Positions 14,030 through 26,358 of a stretch of 64,000 bases of DNA are shown piece by piece. A model generated the notes under the pieces. The model worked only from the letters and a program-made list of their open reading frames with translations. It was not told where the DNA came from and searched no databases. The DNA is from Hybos culiciformis. Taxonomy: Eukaryota; Arthropoda; Insecta; Diptera; Hybotidae. Location of the stretch: assembly GCA_964007475.1 (NCBI GenBank), contig OZ023273.1:17869922-17933921 (forward strand), read 5' to 3'. The first letter of the stretch is position 1, and each line of letters starts with the position of its first letter. Made by a program: the position numbers and the translations under genes.

Positions 14030-14713
14030 CTCTTGTTCGAAACGCAAAATTTCGACAACCTGCATAAACATTAGTTCGGCTTCATTTTTCGGATCACAGG
14101 TCATATTTTGATCGTCGACAAATGTTAAATCACCTCCAGTACATTCTGTATACGATAGATCATCTGAATCTGAATAATTAAAATCGATTTCTTCATTTCC
14201 ATCATTATCATCGTCGGCTTCATCTGTGACAGCGGCAGTTGGAGGCGTTTCATTAGTAGTAAAACTAAAACTAACACTACTGCATCCATTTAAATTTCTT
14301 CTTTTTTCCTTGCGTTCTCCATTTGAACTACTGCCATGACTACTACTAGCACTAACACGATTTCCGGCTAACAAAATACCACGACTGCTATTCGAACTAT
14401 TACGTCCCATGGAACTTACAGTTGCAGATTCGTCTAAAATAATGGATGAATCACGGTCTGTAGAACTACTACCAGTGCACCCTTCTAATATCATAAGAGC
14501 CAATCGTCCTTTACCAGTCTCACATGGAGATGTTATGTGTATAGTGTTTATTGGATTTCTGTTGTGACGGCTGCAAGTATTGGCAACTTCTTCATCATCA
14601 CAATCATCATCATCATCATAACTAACTATTGATTTAGTTGAAGCTGATAAATTTGATGAAGTTGCTGAATACAAAGTACTATGGGATTTTTCAATAGGTG
14701 AAAAGAATCTCAT
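14030..14713 (-). CDS. First coding exon of an unidentified Ser/Asn/Asp-rich protein (partial gene)
   Basis: This exon encodes 228 residues. At this base composition an open frame of this length is very unlikely by chance, and its base use is clearly more GC-rich than its flanks. The ATG has A at -3, and an in-frame TAA lies at 14738-14740, so the start is well supported. The exon most likely ends at E228, where GAG is followed by GTATAT, a phase-0 donor. Reading through adds only nine hydrophobic residues before a stop. The protein has an acidic run of five Asp at 33-37, Ser/Asn-rich stretches at about 80-131, a basic KEKRR at 134-139, an acidic block at 164-185, and a probable helix ELMFMQVVEILRFEQE at 213-228. 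No signal peptide or membrane span is visible. The composition resembles the disordered N-terminus of a large regulatory or scaffold protein, but I do not recognise the family. Later exons lie at lower coordinates. Confidence 0.87.
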
Positions 14714-14740
14714 CTTTGCCAGTTTTTGATATTTTTTTTA
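14714..14740 (-). other. Immediate 5' leader of the coding exon
   Basis: Read on the minus strand, eight codons precede the ATG, and before them is an in-frame TAA at 14738-14740, so no N-terminal extension is possible within this exon. The transcription start or the acceptor of the leader exon is unresolved. Two candidate acceptors further up are a CAG at about 14843, and a long T-run ending GAGTAG near 15599. Neither is decisive. Confidence 0.5.
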
Positions 14741-17700
14741 AATATATTTGATCAATGTTCTTACTTTTGAAATCATTTACAATTCACAATAATTGTTTTT
14801 GTTTTTTTTTATTTCATTTTAAACTTTTGTTAAATTTATTATTTTGCTGATTATGTGATTATGTTTGAAATTAAAAATATTGAGAATCATAAAAAAAATT
14901 TATTTTTGCATTGCAAGTAGAAATTTGTCAAAAAAAAAAAGTCAATTCTTCAAGTAATTTGCTCTGTTTGTATTAAAATTATGTGAATTCTTTAATTATA
15001 TATATTTAATTTATTTAATTATTGCAATAATATTTTTCCCCCTTTAATTTTTTGCTGATTATAATTGAGAAATATAGTTCAATTTCGACATTATAAATCC
15101 GTATAAATTAAGTATCAATACATCAATGTATTTGGTTATATTGTCAAAGGTTATGTACTGTACATGTGTATTGTGTAATTTATACCGAAAAAATAGGATC
15201 TTTTAGTGTTTTTGGTTTGATCGTATAAAAATAATGCAAATAGCAAGTTTGTTTTTGAACAAAAATTACATTTCTAAACGAATAAAATGTAATTTGTTAT
15301 ATAGAATGTGATATACTATTTTATTGTTTCAGATTATCATCACATTTAAAAAAATTTTAGCTAAAAATTGCTAAAACTGCATTGAATATGAAATAAATCT
15401 GCACCTCAATAATTCAAAATTTGCACATTCATTTCATCTTTTCACTCAATTTCACATGTGTAGCAATTTATTCTAAACATCCGACGTTTTATATTTTATA
15501 AATTATAATAAAATAATCTTTTTCCCTCGATTGCATTTAGTAAAAAAAAAATGCGAGAAAAAAAATTAAAGTAATAGAAATTTTTGTAAACAACTGCTAC
15601 TCAAAAAAAAAAAAAAGATTTTTTTTTATCAAATAAATCGCATAATAAAAATGGGATATATGTATAATTGTATATGCAAAAAAGAGAAAAAAACGCAATT
15701 TTTTATGAGTTTTATGAAATATGTACATGATTTTTTTTTTTTTTATACACAATAAATTCAGCAAAAATATATCTCCACATAAAAAATTCATAAATAGAAG
15801 CTCTTTTAGTTAATAAATGTGCAATAACTATTTCCAGAAAACATTCTTTTATTACACACTTTAAACAACTGCAACAAGACATAACAAGGAAAAACTATAA
15901 TGTTGAGATGAAAATTTTTTCTTTCTATACTATATATTCTATATAAATGAGCCTAGTTCTCGAGTTAAATTATTAGAATTATTAGTTTATTATCTATTAA
16001 TATTGTTAACAACATATCCTTCTTTTTCATCATTAGTTTATTTTAATTACATAAAACTTAATATTAATCACTTTGTTTTAGAAGTAATTCTTCAAGGTTT
16101 GAAGTTCTAAAAAAATATTACAAATTTCTGAAGTATAAAAATAAAGTTATGACCTTCGAAGATAAAAATAAAAATTAAATTAACAAATGTGATCAAGGAA
16201 ATTCACACAATTATTTAATATCAAACTTTGAAAAGAATAAAATTATACTATATGCATTTAGATTAAAACACGTTATTTAGAATGTTTTCCTAATTATGAT
16301 TATTAACAGAAAACTCGATTTAAAATCTAGAAGAGTATAAATTCCTTTAATAATTATAAATCATTCTGTACTAATTTAAGTACATAATTGTATGTATGTA
16401 CTTCTATCCTATCTGTGGTTTAAATTACATTACAAAAACTTTGATAATCCTTTTTCCCGTAGAGTCCTTTGAATTGCTTTAAGCACAAATATTTGCATCA
16501 AAATAAATTTTTGTTTTGTTAAATAACTCAATTGAAATTTATAACAAATCCGATTGAAAAGTTACTATAAGCACATATACAAATAATTGGGGAAACTATT
16601 CTACCAGACAAAAAAAAATTTATTGGTTTTGCCGCCAACAGTAGCAAGAAAAAAAAAAAAGAATATTCAAAAGGATTTTGAATGATTACGATCATAATTC
16701 ATATTCATAAATTTTATTTATGAATACAGTTCTTCTTGTTCCCTCTCCTGTTTTAAGTGCAAAAAACAATTTTTTTTTTTTTTTTTATAGCTTGAGTATG
16801 ATAAACTTTATGAGAATATTTTATCATTTTCAAGGCAAAATGAATTGCTTTTAGAAGAAAAATAATTTTATTACTCTTAATACTTTGAAAGAGCATAAAC
16901 TATTTATTGCAACAACATAAAACGGTTCAAGTAATAAGAAATTTTATAGAGAAGTTTTCGAAAATTAGCATAAAGTGAAGTTATAAATTTCTAGCATTTT
17001 TAATCAAAATTGTGAATGTGTAACGATCTCGCACTCAATCTGACTATTTGTAATAGAAACTTAATCAAACTATGACTAATAATATTTCCCTAAGTTTATT
17101 TTATGGTTGCAAATTTTCTAATTATTTTAATTAAATGCTGATACAAAGATTAATTAATTTTGGTAAAATATAACAAGTCCATCTTACGACACGTCTATCT
17201 AATGGTTTATAATATCTAATACATATTCTAAGTTAAAAAGAAATGCATTTTTTCATCCCAGAGAAATAACTCCAAATATTGTAATTCTTAAACATATTCC
17301 ACAGATAACGTGTGAAAATAAGATATTCAATTATTTTTAAAAATGAAAAGAATGCATAAAAATGCATTCAAGAAAATCATAAACTAAATAACAAAATAAT
17401 AGGCCTTTATAAAAAAAAAAGATAAGATAATTTTGTGAAAGAATTTTTTACTTAATTTACTTACTGATAATGACATAAAAAGTTTATGTACGTATACACT
17501 TATATATATACACTTATTAACTATAAGAAAAATTTTTTAAATTGTGTGCAATGGAAGCGATCGCCTTTTTGAAGCGTTATTAATGTACTTCTTGTTATAC
17601 GATTGGAACGAAATTGCCCTAATTATAATTTTTATTTTTATTTTTTCACTGACGCGTTAATCATTTTCAATTTAGTTCTGTCCTTATGTATACAATTATT

Positions 17701-20700
17701 TTTATTTCATCGAAATCAGGGCAATAAAAATATACGGTATACAATGAAAATATAAATATACATAAGATACTTAATATAGAAGAAAAATATTACATGCTGG
17801 TTTATACAATTATACTAATCTTTTGCAAATAGGCAAGAGTCAACTTTGAATATATAATTTTTTTTCCAAAAATTTGATGAAGTTATTCAAATTTAATATC
17901 AACCAATATCAAAAAAATTTTAAAATATCGTAAATTTTAAAGCCCAGCCTATTAATTTCAAAATCTCATAAAATTATTTTCAAATTACTTTATAAAATCG
18001 AAATTTTCATCAATGCTTTATTTTATTATTATTTTTTCTTTAAGTAAAAATTAAGCAGAATAATCTTATGATATTAAAAAAAAATAAGTTAAATAAAATT
18101 TGCAAAATTATGTGGGTCATGAATTCAACACAAAAAACAAAAAAAAAAAAATAAGAACTTCATCTGAAAAAAAAAGTAGATATATCTTTTTATTTAATCA
18201 AGCGTACTTTAAGATTTCTGTCAACACCTTCAGGCATATGTATATTTTTTGAACTTTATTTTTTTTTTTTTTTTTTTTTCTTAAGTGCAAATGAAATTTA
18301 TTTTTAGAACACGACACATAAAATATTTATGCAAATTTTGCATTTATTATGAATGAAAAATAATATTTTTAAATTCAACAATTTTCTAAATGAAAGTGCG
18401 TTCATTATTATTTCTATATTGAAAATACTTATTATACTTATAATACGCTCGCTTATACGTACTTATAATTATATACATATATTTTTTTTTTGTTCAAAAA
18501 TATCATTTTTCATTTTGGAAATTGAATGTGCATCAAAATTTAATGTTTTTTTTTTTTTTTCCACAGAAATGAAAATAATAAAAATTTTCGTTATTATATG
18601 AATTTAAAAAATATATTTAAATACCTAAAATTTATTCAGATTTAACAGATTTTTTTTTCCGCTTTTAAATTTCAAGTTCAATGAACTTGAAATAAATTTC
18701 ATTAAATTTTGTGAATTGCACATAAAAATTAAAAACATTAAAATTTATTATGTGAATATGGTCGGTTACCACATGTGAAACGTTTTATTTTATTTTAGCT
18801 ACATATATTATGTGTCTGAATAAAATAGATTTAATATGATTCCCAAAATTTCGAGCCAAGATTATCCAATTCTAGAATTCGAAAATTTACTTTTTATTAG
18901 ATTTTATTTATTTTGCACTTTTTTCAACCGGTTTAGAAAAATGTATAGTTAGTAAAATTGTTAAAAAAACTGAATTCAACTAAAACTATCTAATTTGAGA
19001 AATCTTACTAAGTGAAGACATTTAACTTTTTAACTTTTTTTTTTTAACTCAGTAAGTTTTTTTTTTGATAAAATTTGATTAACTTTATCCCAGCATTCAT
19101 TTATTGTGAACTCTACTCTACTTACTACTTTTCAACAATTTATATTTATATATTACATAATATTACTTTACTTGTTTGGAAATTTAGGAGTTTACATACA
19201 ATACAAAGCAAATAAATAAGTGAAATAAGTTCGCTTCGATAAAGAACTGTGCAACCAAATGTTTTATTTTTTTTTAAGTTAGTTTTTGAGTTCCCTAACA
19301 TTTTTAAATAACTGAACAATATGCCCCAAATGTTTATTTAATTAAATTTGAAAGCATTTAAGGTAAATAATAAAATTCAAAATCGAAAGGTATAGTAAAT
19401 CAGGAAAACAAATCACTTCCCAATACAAACGTTTCATGATAATTTTTTGTTTTCATAAACAGTGTAAATATTTTTTTACAAAGCAATTAAAAGGCATGTC
19501 AATGTCTGGTCAATAAAATATTGCTCTAGATTTCATTTCGAAAGTGATGTTAAATAAAAAAATAAAAAAAAGGTATATATGTAATATCAAAAAAAAAATA
19601 ATAATTTCTCTCTTGGATGCTTTGAAGTACCTACTTTTTTATTATTATATTTTTTTTTTTTTTTTAAATGCAAAACATCAACCAATTTGCTTGCCAATTC
19701 AATTTCACTAATAAAAAAAATAAAAACGATATTTTATGAATTCAATTCAGTATTTTTTTTTTCCTTGTATTACATAAGATCCATTTCTATTTTGCTTCAA
19801 ATATCCAGAAAAATTAACATTCAAGAAATGTACACAAGAAAGACTTAAATCAATTTTAATGTTTTACAACAAATAAAATTAGAATGAACAATTTTCTTAA
19901 TGTTAAAAAATTTTCTTTTGGCGGGCTAGACAAATCAAATAATCATTAAATTTTATATTAAGGAAATTTAATAAAACTGTTAAAGCATGGAATGTTAGCA
20001 GGCATTTTATCAATGAAGTTTTATTATTGAAACATTTTAATGAATAGACTTTTTAGTGTTATACTAATAATGGATGTACTGTACACAGCTGTGTAAGCTT
20101 AAAATGCCTAAACATTTATGGTTAAGTAATAAAGTACCGTAAAAAAGAACCTAATATAGTTCAAATTAGTTATCATTTAATATACATTATAGGACTAATA
20201 ATAATTTCGTGACATCCTCTGAAAATATCTTAGCAATTCTATCTCTTTTAAAAAATTGCAAGAAAAGTTAATAAATCTTAATTTAAAATAAAAAAGCAAT
20301 CTAATTCACAATCTGATATATAAATTCTATATTGATTTTAATATAAATTTCGTTTACAAAACTATAATTTAAAATATTTCATGTTATTCTAGAATGTTTG
20401 TAATAATACCTGTATACCATCTAAAATAATTTGAGAAACTTGAAAAGAATATACAAATATTTGCATTTCTAATTAAGACAACATCATTTAGAGTATCTCC
20501 GAAAAAAAGAACTGTGTCGAATTGAATGGAAAATTAATTTATTTTGTATGTATGAGGGCATTAAATCTCATTGAAAAACTGAAATGTAACTAAAATTACA
20601 GAGGATGTTCAAAATTTAGTACATTACACGCACATGTAATAATTTATAAATTTTTTTTTTCGAAATGTTTAAAATTTCAGAATTATATTTCTTTTTATGA

Positions 20701-21255
20701 GCACAGTTATAATATACTATTTAGAAAATAGGGTCTTATTAATTAAAATAATAATCATAATGGATTAAATTAAAAATTTTTTGAATAATTTTTTAAATTC
20801 AAAAAAACCATATTTTGTAAAAATTATATGTTGCAATGAGTTTTGAAAAAATAAACTTCTCATAAATTGTTTTTAAGTCACACTGATGATGAAAAATAAG
20901 ATAAATATAACATATATTTTAAAAGATACGATATAATTGGTAGAAAAGTAGAAATAGGTTACAAAAACTAAAAAAAAACTAAAACATATATTAGGACGGA
21001 AAAGTAATAAATTTAAGGATTTAAGATTTTATTAAATTATTTGTCTTGAGGGTATTTAGTTTGCAATAAATTGTAATTTGTCGACTTTCCAATTGAAAAT
21101 AAAATATTGGAGTTGTATGTAGATAAATGAATTTAAAAAAAAATATATAGGTATAAATAAATATACATAAGAATTAAATTATAAAATTATTTTTTTTACT
21201 GTTTTATTAATTTCTAATTTAATTTAAATTTTATTCGGAAGCCGGAAGCTAAATC

Positions 21256-21303
21256 AAAATAAATAGTTTTGTTTTTAGAAAAAATAAATAGTTTTGTTTT
21301 TAG
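21256..21303. repeat. Perfect tandem duplication, period 25
   Basis: The 23-base unit AAAATAAATAG-TTTTGTTTTTAG occurs at 21256-21278 and 21281-21303 without mismatch, suggesting a recent replication-slippage duplication. Confidence 0.85.
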
Positions 21304-21911
21304 AAAAAAAATAAAAAATCACATGAAACTACCATAACGCAAAATTGTTATTATTTGTTTTGCAGCTACTATCGGTTTTTTAACTTCCAAACATTTTTTA
21401 CTCCTCGATGGACCTCTAATCCTTTTGTAGACTATATTTCAACTAAATTTTTTATCTAATAACATTAAAACTAATACCCAAATAATTCTCGTAACGTGGA
21501 AGTATGATAACAGAATAAAGAATTAATTAGAATATAATAAATTTAAAAATCGAGATTTTTTCCATCATACCATTATCTTAACTACAATAGCAATCTCCCT
21601 TTTATTTTTTTTCGAATGAAATTAATTTCTTAACTACGTGACAAAATGTTAAATTGTACAAAAACATTCCAAAAATATCTTTAACTATTTTTAACAGATC
21701 TGTAATTGAGATTATGTTCAAAACGTAAGAACATAATTTTTGAAATTGCATAAAATTTTATTGAAATTTCACTAATGCAAGAACATGAAAACGAACATAT
21801 GATTTTTAATTCGCTTTAAAAGAAAAAACTAAATTCTATTTTCTTAACTTGTTTCAATTTTCTATACATATTAAACGAAATAATTTTGTATTTTATTTTT
21901 TTTTATGTAAC

Positions 21912-21946
21912 AGACATTAATACTTAATAGACATTAAATACTTAAT
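21912..21946. repeat. Short tandem repeat of AGACATTAATACTTAAT
   Basis: Two copies of about 17 bases sit side by side. The second (21929-21946) has one extra A. No function inferred. Confidence 0.75.
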
Positions 21947-23739
21947 CCCACGTAATCTTTAAGAAAAAAAAAATATGCTTTATCCAATAATAGTAAATTG
22001 TGCTATTTTGTATGTCTCCTTCTTAGCAACATATTTGAGAGGAAAAAATAGAAACCTAGTGTTCTAAAAATCCATTTAAATTTATTAAAGAAAAAATCCA
22101 TATTCCCAAGACAAGTGTAAAATGCAGAATTTTGTTTTTTTTTTTTTTAATGCTGTATTTAATTTTGCACTGTTGCACTATAAAATAATATTAAGTGAAA
22201 ATTAATTTTTCTTTTTTATTTAAATGGTACTGAGGAGAACAAGAATTTTTTTTTTTTTTGTAAAAACTTGACTTTTAAATTTATTCCGGATCGATAATTG
22301 TTTCTTGTAGATTTCAAACATTTATTTTCTACAAGCAGATTTCACTTTGGAGAAAAATCACAGGTTCTTAAATATATTAAGTAATTTATAAGTGAAAACT
22401 TTATGTGCTCATATTAAAAAAAAACGAACTTAACTTCAAATAGCTTAACTTAATTCTTATATATTTTACTATTAACTTCATTTTCTTACAAAACTGGGTT
22501 TTGTAAATTTTAATTTCACATGTCCTGGAAATAAAAATGCAGGGTGTTGTAGTAAATGTTGAAGTATCTTCAGGGGCGCGTTTCTTGATAAATTGATCTG
22601 GTTTTAAATGGGTTAATTATTCGTTATATTATTACAGAGCCATCAGATAAATTATACAGAGACATTCGAAATCAATTAAAAAGAAAATAATTAAAATTTT
22701 CACACAATTATATAATTTTGGCCCTCACACTATCGTTTTATTGGACATATATTGAGGTGTGAATCTTAATTTGGTAAATAAAAGAATTTATTTCTCTTAT
22801 TAAATTTTTTCATTGATTTTAATCTGATGTACAGAAAAAAAGAACTATATACTTGTACAAGATTAAAATTGTGTGTTTTCGTGTTGTGCAATTATCATAA
22901 AAGTTAATTGCAACATATATACTTTTTTTTTTCTTTCCGGGGGAAAAAAAAACACTATATTCATCCATGAAATGAAAAGACATTATTGAAGCGAGAGAGA
23001 AAAAAAAAAAGGACATTGGGTCTTTGCTGTGTAAGAAGATATTATGATGGACAATAATATACATATGCTAAAAAAAAACAATTTAATGTTATTTTTAATG
23101 TTGTCTCAATATTTTAACTATATAAGAATTGAACATGATTAAAATTAAAAGATAATGTGGGCGAATTAACGAGAAATATCACTTAAAAAGTTTATCACGG
23201 AATAAAAAAAATCTTCATTTAATTAGGTTTTAAATTTAAAAATTCTATTTTCAATGATGAAATTTCTTAAATAAAAAAAATTGTATCATTTCTTTTTAAA
23301 CCAAGTATGTATGCACTATGTTGTTGTCGCAAGAGAGTTAAAAATGGAGCGTCCTAATTAATCATCTTGAAATAAAATAAATTAATGTAGGTATCTACTG
23401 TAGTTTTTGATATACAAATTAATATTTATAAATGTACAATTAGTTTTTGATAATTAAAGAATTAAAAAATATTTTTCATATCAAATCTGTTCATAAAACA
23501 ATTTGAATAAATTAAAAAAGAAAATAATGTTTTTTTGAGTCGTTCGCTGAATAAGTAAATATTTAATTTGTTTAGTATACTAATTTTTTTCTAATATACT
23601 CATAAATTATTCATTATGATCGAATAGGGACTAAAAAATATTTTAGTATTATGAAATTTTCTCTTAAAACAGAAATATTGATTTTATGTAGGTAGCTTAA
23701 TGTATATGGATGAATATGCTTGTATGAACTCTCCTCGAA

Positions 23740-23747
23740 TATATAAG
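23740..23747 (+). promoter_or_regulatory. Possible TATA box (TATATAAG)
   Basis: TATATAAG in a locally GC-richer context. About 26 bases downstream is TTCA, a weak initiator match (A at 23766). Its only support beyond the motif is the set of plus-strand splice signals that follow. In DNA this AT-rich, TATA-like strings are common. Confidence 0.2.
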
Positions 23748-23765
23748 CCTGGGTGAGAAGCGTTC

Positions 23766-24630
23766 AAAAAATGGATTAATTTCTTCGGAATTCCACCAAA
23801 AAAAATTACATAGTAAGTTCTATTCATAAAATATTATGTACATATATTATAAATACAATACTAACAAATCTTTACATTTACCGAATATATATTTTCATTT
23901 ACAGTACCTTTTAGAAATGAAATAAAAGAAAACAAAAATTTCATAGAAAAATAAAACCTAAAAGCTTCAAATACACATACTATATTTTCCATTTCATAAA
24001 TCCTTTTTAATTCAAGGTAAAAACAAAAAAAAAACTTTTCATAATATTTAATAAACTCTTTTTGGCTTCAGAATTAGACAAACTTTTGGGATTTGAATGA
24101 ATAATAATAGAGCAAAAAAAAAATTCTACCATATATTAAAGATTAAAAACGGAAATAATGTTTGCAATGATGCTAGCTAGCTTGTATACACTAAATTCTT
24201 ACTCCTCAGATTCTGTATGGAATAAAATATTCTATATATACAACAATATATTAAGTTTTTTTTTTTTCCCCTTAACTATTTGTTTATAAACAAAAAATTA
24301 TTTTATTTTACAGGTCAAAGCGCATCATTTCAACCACATGATGGTTTTAAGTTTTTCATGTTGAAAAAATTGTTTTATCTTATTTCATGATGGTTTGCTT
24401 CATATCACATTGAGACTAGAAAATACGAATTAAAAGTAAGTGTATTAGTACTTTTTTCTGTTTTATTATCTAGTTTAATTTTCTTTTTTTTGTTTTTTAG
24501 AAATGCTCATAATGAATGCAGCAGACTGGTCGTAGAATGAATGAAGTAAAATTTAGAAATCGTAATTTATACAATATGAAGTTCATAATAAAGTTAAATT
24601 CTTGATTATAATAAATTTGTTCTAAACTCT
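23766..24630 (+). ncRNA. Possible spliced noncoding transcript, nested on the plus strand
   Basis: Ordered plus-strand signals suggest three exons. A donor GTAAGT begins at 23813. An acceptor TTATTTTACAG ends at 24313. Exon 2 spans 24314-24435 and ends at AAAA/GTAAGTG. A 65-nt intron (24436-24500) has a T-rich 3' end, TTTTGTTTTTTAG. Exon 3 starts at 24501 and is followed by AATAAA at 24587-24592 and 24610-24615. The 65-nt intron matches the common short-intron size of many insects. No useful open frame exists across the exons; the first ATG gives a two-codon frame. The middle intron is the best-supported part. The first exon and promoter are inference. Confidence 0.33.
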
Positions 24631-26337
24631 AATTAAATTTGTCTTATTTTAACATGGACATAAAGTTATGAAAGTGAAGCTTATTGTACATATATCGATT
24701 ATTTCGTTGACCTAAACTAAGACAACATAAATATAATTTTGCTAAAATGCTTTAACAGGTATTAATACATATGTAGATGGTTACATATATACCTATTGTT
24801 TATATTAAAGGACAAAAAAATTCAAACCTTTAATATAGACTTAAGTACATTAGTTTAGGTTTTCTGAAATATTTTATATCTAAAATTTCATCCTTTCCGA
24901 GTATTATGAGAATATTATTTAAGAATCCCAAGAGTATATTAACCGCAACAAAAAAAAAAAAATAGAATGAAAAGATGAAAATTTTCCATTTTTGTATGTT
25001 GAAAGAAAATATATTTTTTTTTTTGGTGGAAAAAATAAATATTGAATGTTTAAACAACTATGGCAACAAGTGATTTTTCGTTTTTTTTTTTTTCATCCTG
25101 TACAAATTTGAGCAACAAAAATTAAATGCAATTTTTTGGCAAACAAATTTTTATCTTGAAAAAAAAAAAACTGTGTTTAATCATTTACAGAATTTCCCAA
25201 AGGACATATATCCATTAAAAAAGAAAAATAAAATAAAAGCAAAAGAGAGTATAAAAGAAAATTTGGAATAAAAAAAAAAATCTCTATATTATGGAAATTA
25301 AAATAATAAAACCATAATCAAACTTCTCAGCTTTCCGATAATTTTTTCTTTCTAACAGTATGTAGATAAGTACTACATAGGTATATATCGTTCTTAATTT
25401 TCCAAAACCAATAAACAAATCCCAAATGAAATTTCTTTTTTTTTTCTTTTTAATGGTAACAGTATTAAATTTTCAGAATTTGGTATTAAGAATTAAATTA
25501 AAAGTAAGAAATTCGATTTAAAAGCTAAATTACCGTACAGAAATTTCGATATTTTCATTAAAATTTTTTGATGTACGTAAATGTATACAAATTTAACAGA
25601 TAAAGTTCAGGCAATCATAAATTCATAAAATCATAAAAAAATGCTATTATCTTTGTCCTTACTCCTAACATATCTTCTGATCGGGATTTGGAGATAAAAT
25701 TTCTGCGAAATTTGTCCCTTGTCCACTTTAAATCAATATCAAGGTATCAAGGTATTTTTAACCTTGGTTCCACGTATCCGCACTTAGAACGTTGCCACAC
25801 GCAGACTTTTTTTAAGTTCAATATACAGTGAATTGCCATATAGCCGACTTGCATGCATTCGTAAGCGTAAATTCGTAAATTAGAAACAATTTTAAATTTT
25901 TAGTTGAATTGACCTATCTATATAATTTTAAAACTATACATCATAATTTTAATGATATACTTCTATGCTCAGAATTATGTTATAAAAATAAACATTATTT
26001 AATTCTTTAATTATTTTTTTTGTATTTATTTAGAAATTATGTAATAGAGAATTTAACACAATATTTATTGTAATTTCTGCTAAAGTATTCATTGATAAAT
26101 TTCTAAAAAATTTAAGCTATTCGCTTTATTAAAAAATGTACTAAGTACATAAATAACAACAACAGAAAAGTATATCAACAATAACCCAAGTAAAGTGAAA
26201 CACTAAGTTTTATTTGTTTTTCTAAAAAATGAAAATAATAATAAATAAAAACTTAAACAAATTTTACTTTTAAATATAAATATTTAGAAATTTTGTTTAT
26301 TAAACTAACAATATTAAAAAATCTCTGTTTACGTTGG

Positions 26338-26358
26338 CACGTAACTGCTTCTTACGTG
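26338..26358. other. Perfect small hairpin CACGTAA/TTACGTG
   Basis: Seven-base arms at 26338-26344 and 26352-26358 with a seven-base loop. Both arms contain ACGT-type cores. Possibly a paired transcription-factor site, but the evidence is only the symmetry. Confidence 0.3.

Larger units (their letters stand above)
14741..23739. other. AT-rich stretch upstream of the coding exon; no gene seen
   Basis: This should hold the gene's leader exon(s) or 5' intron. Frames of 64, 82 and 81 codons (15.6, 18.35 and 22.8 kb) are low-complexity Phe/Ile/Lys/Asn translations of poly-A/T tracts and are not credible genes. Two tandem duplications and one GC-richer islet are listed separately. No tRNA or other structured RNA was recognised. 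Confidence 0.5.
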
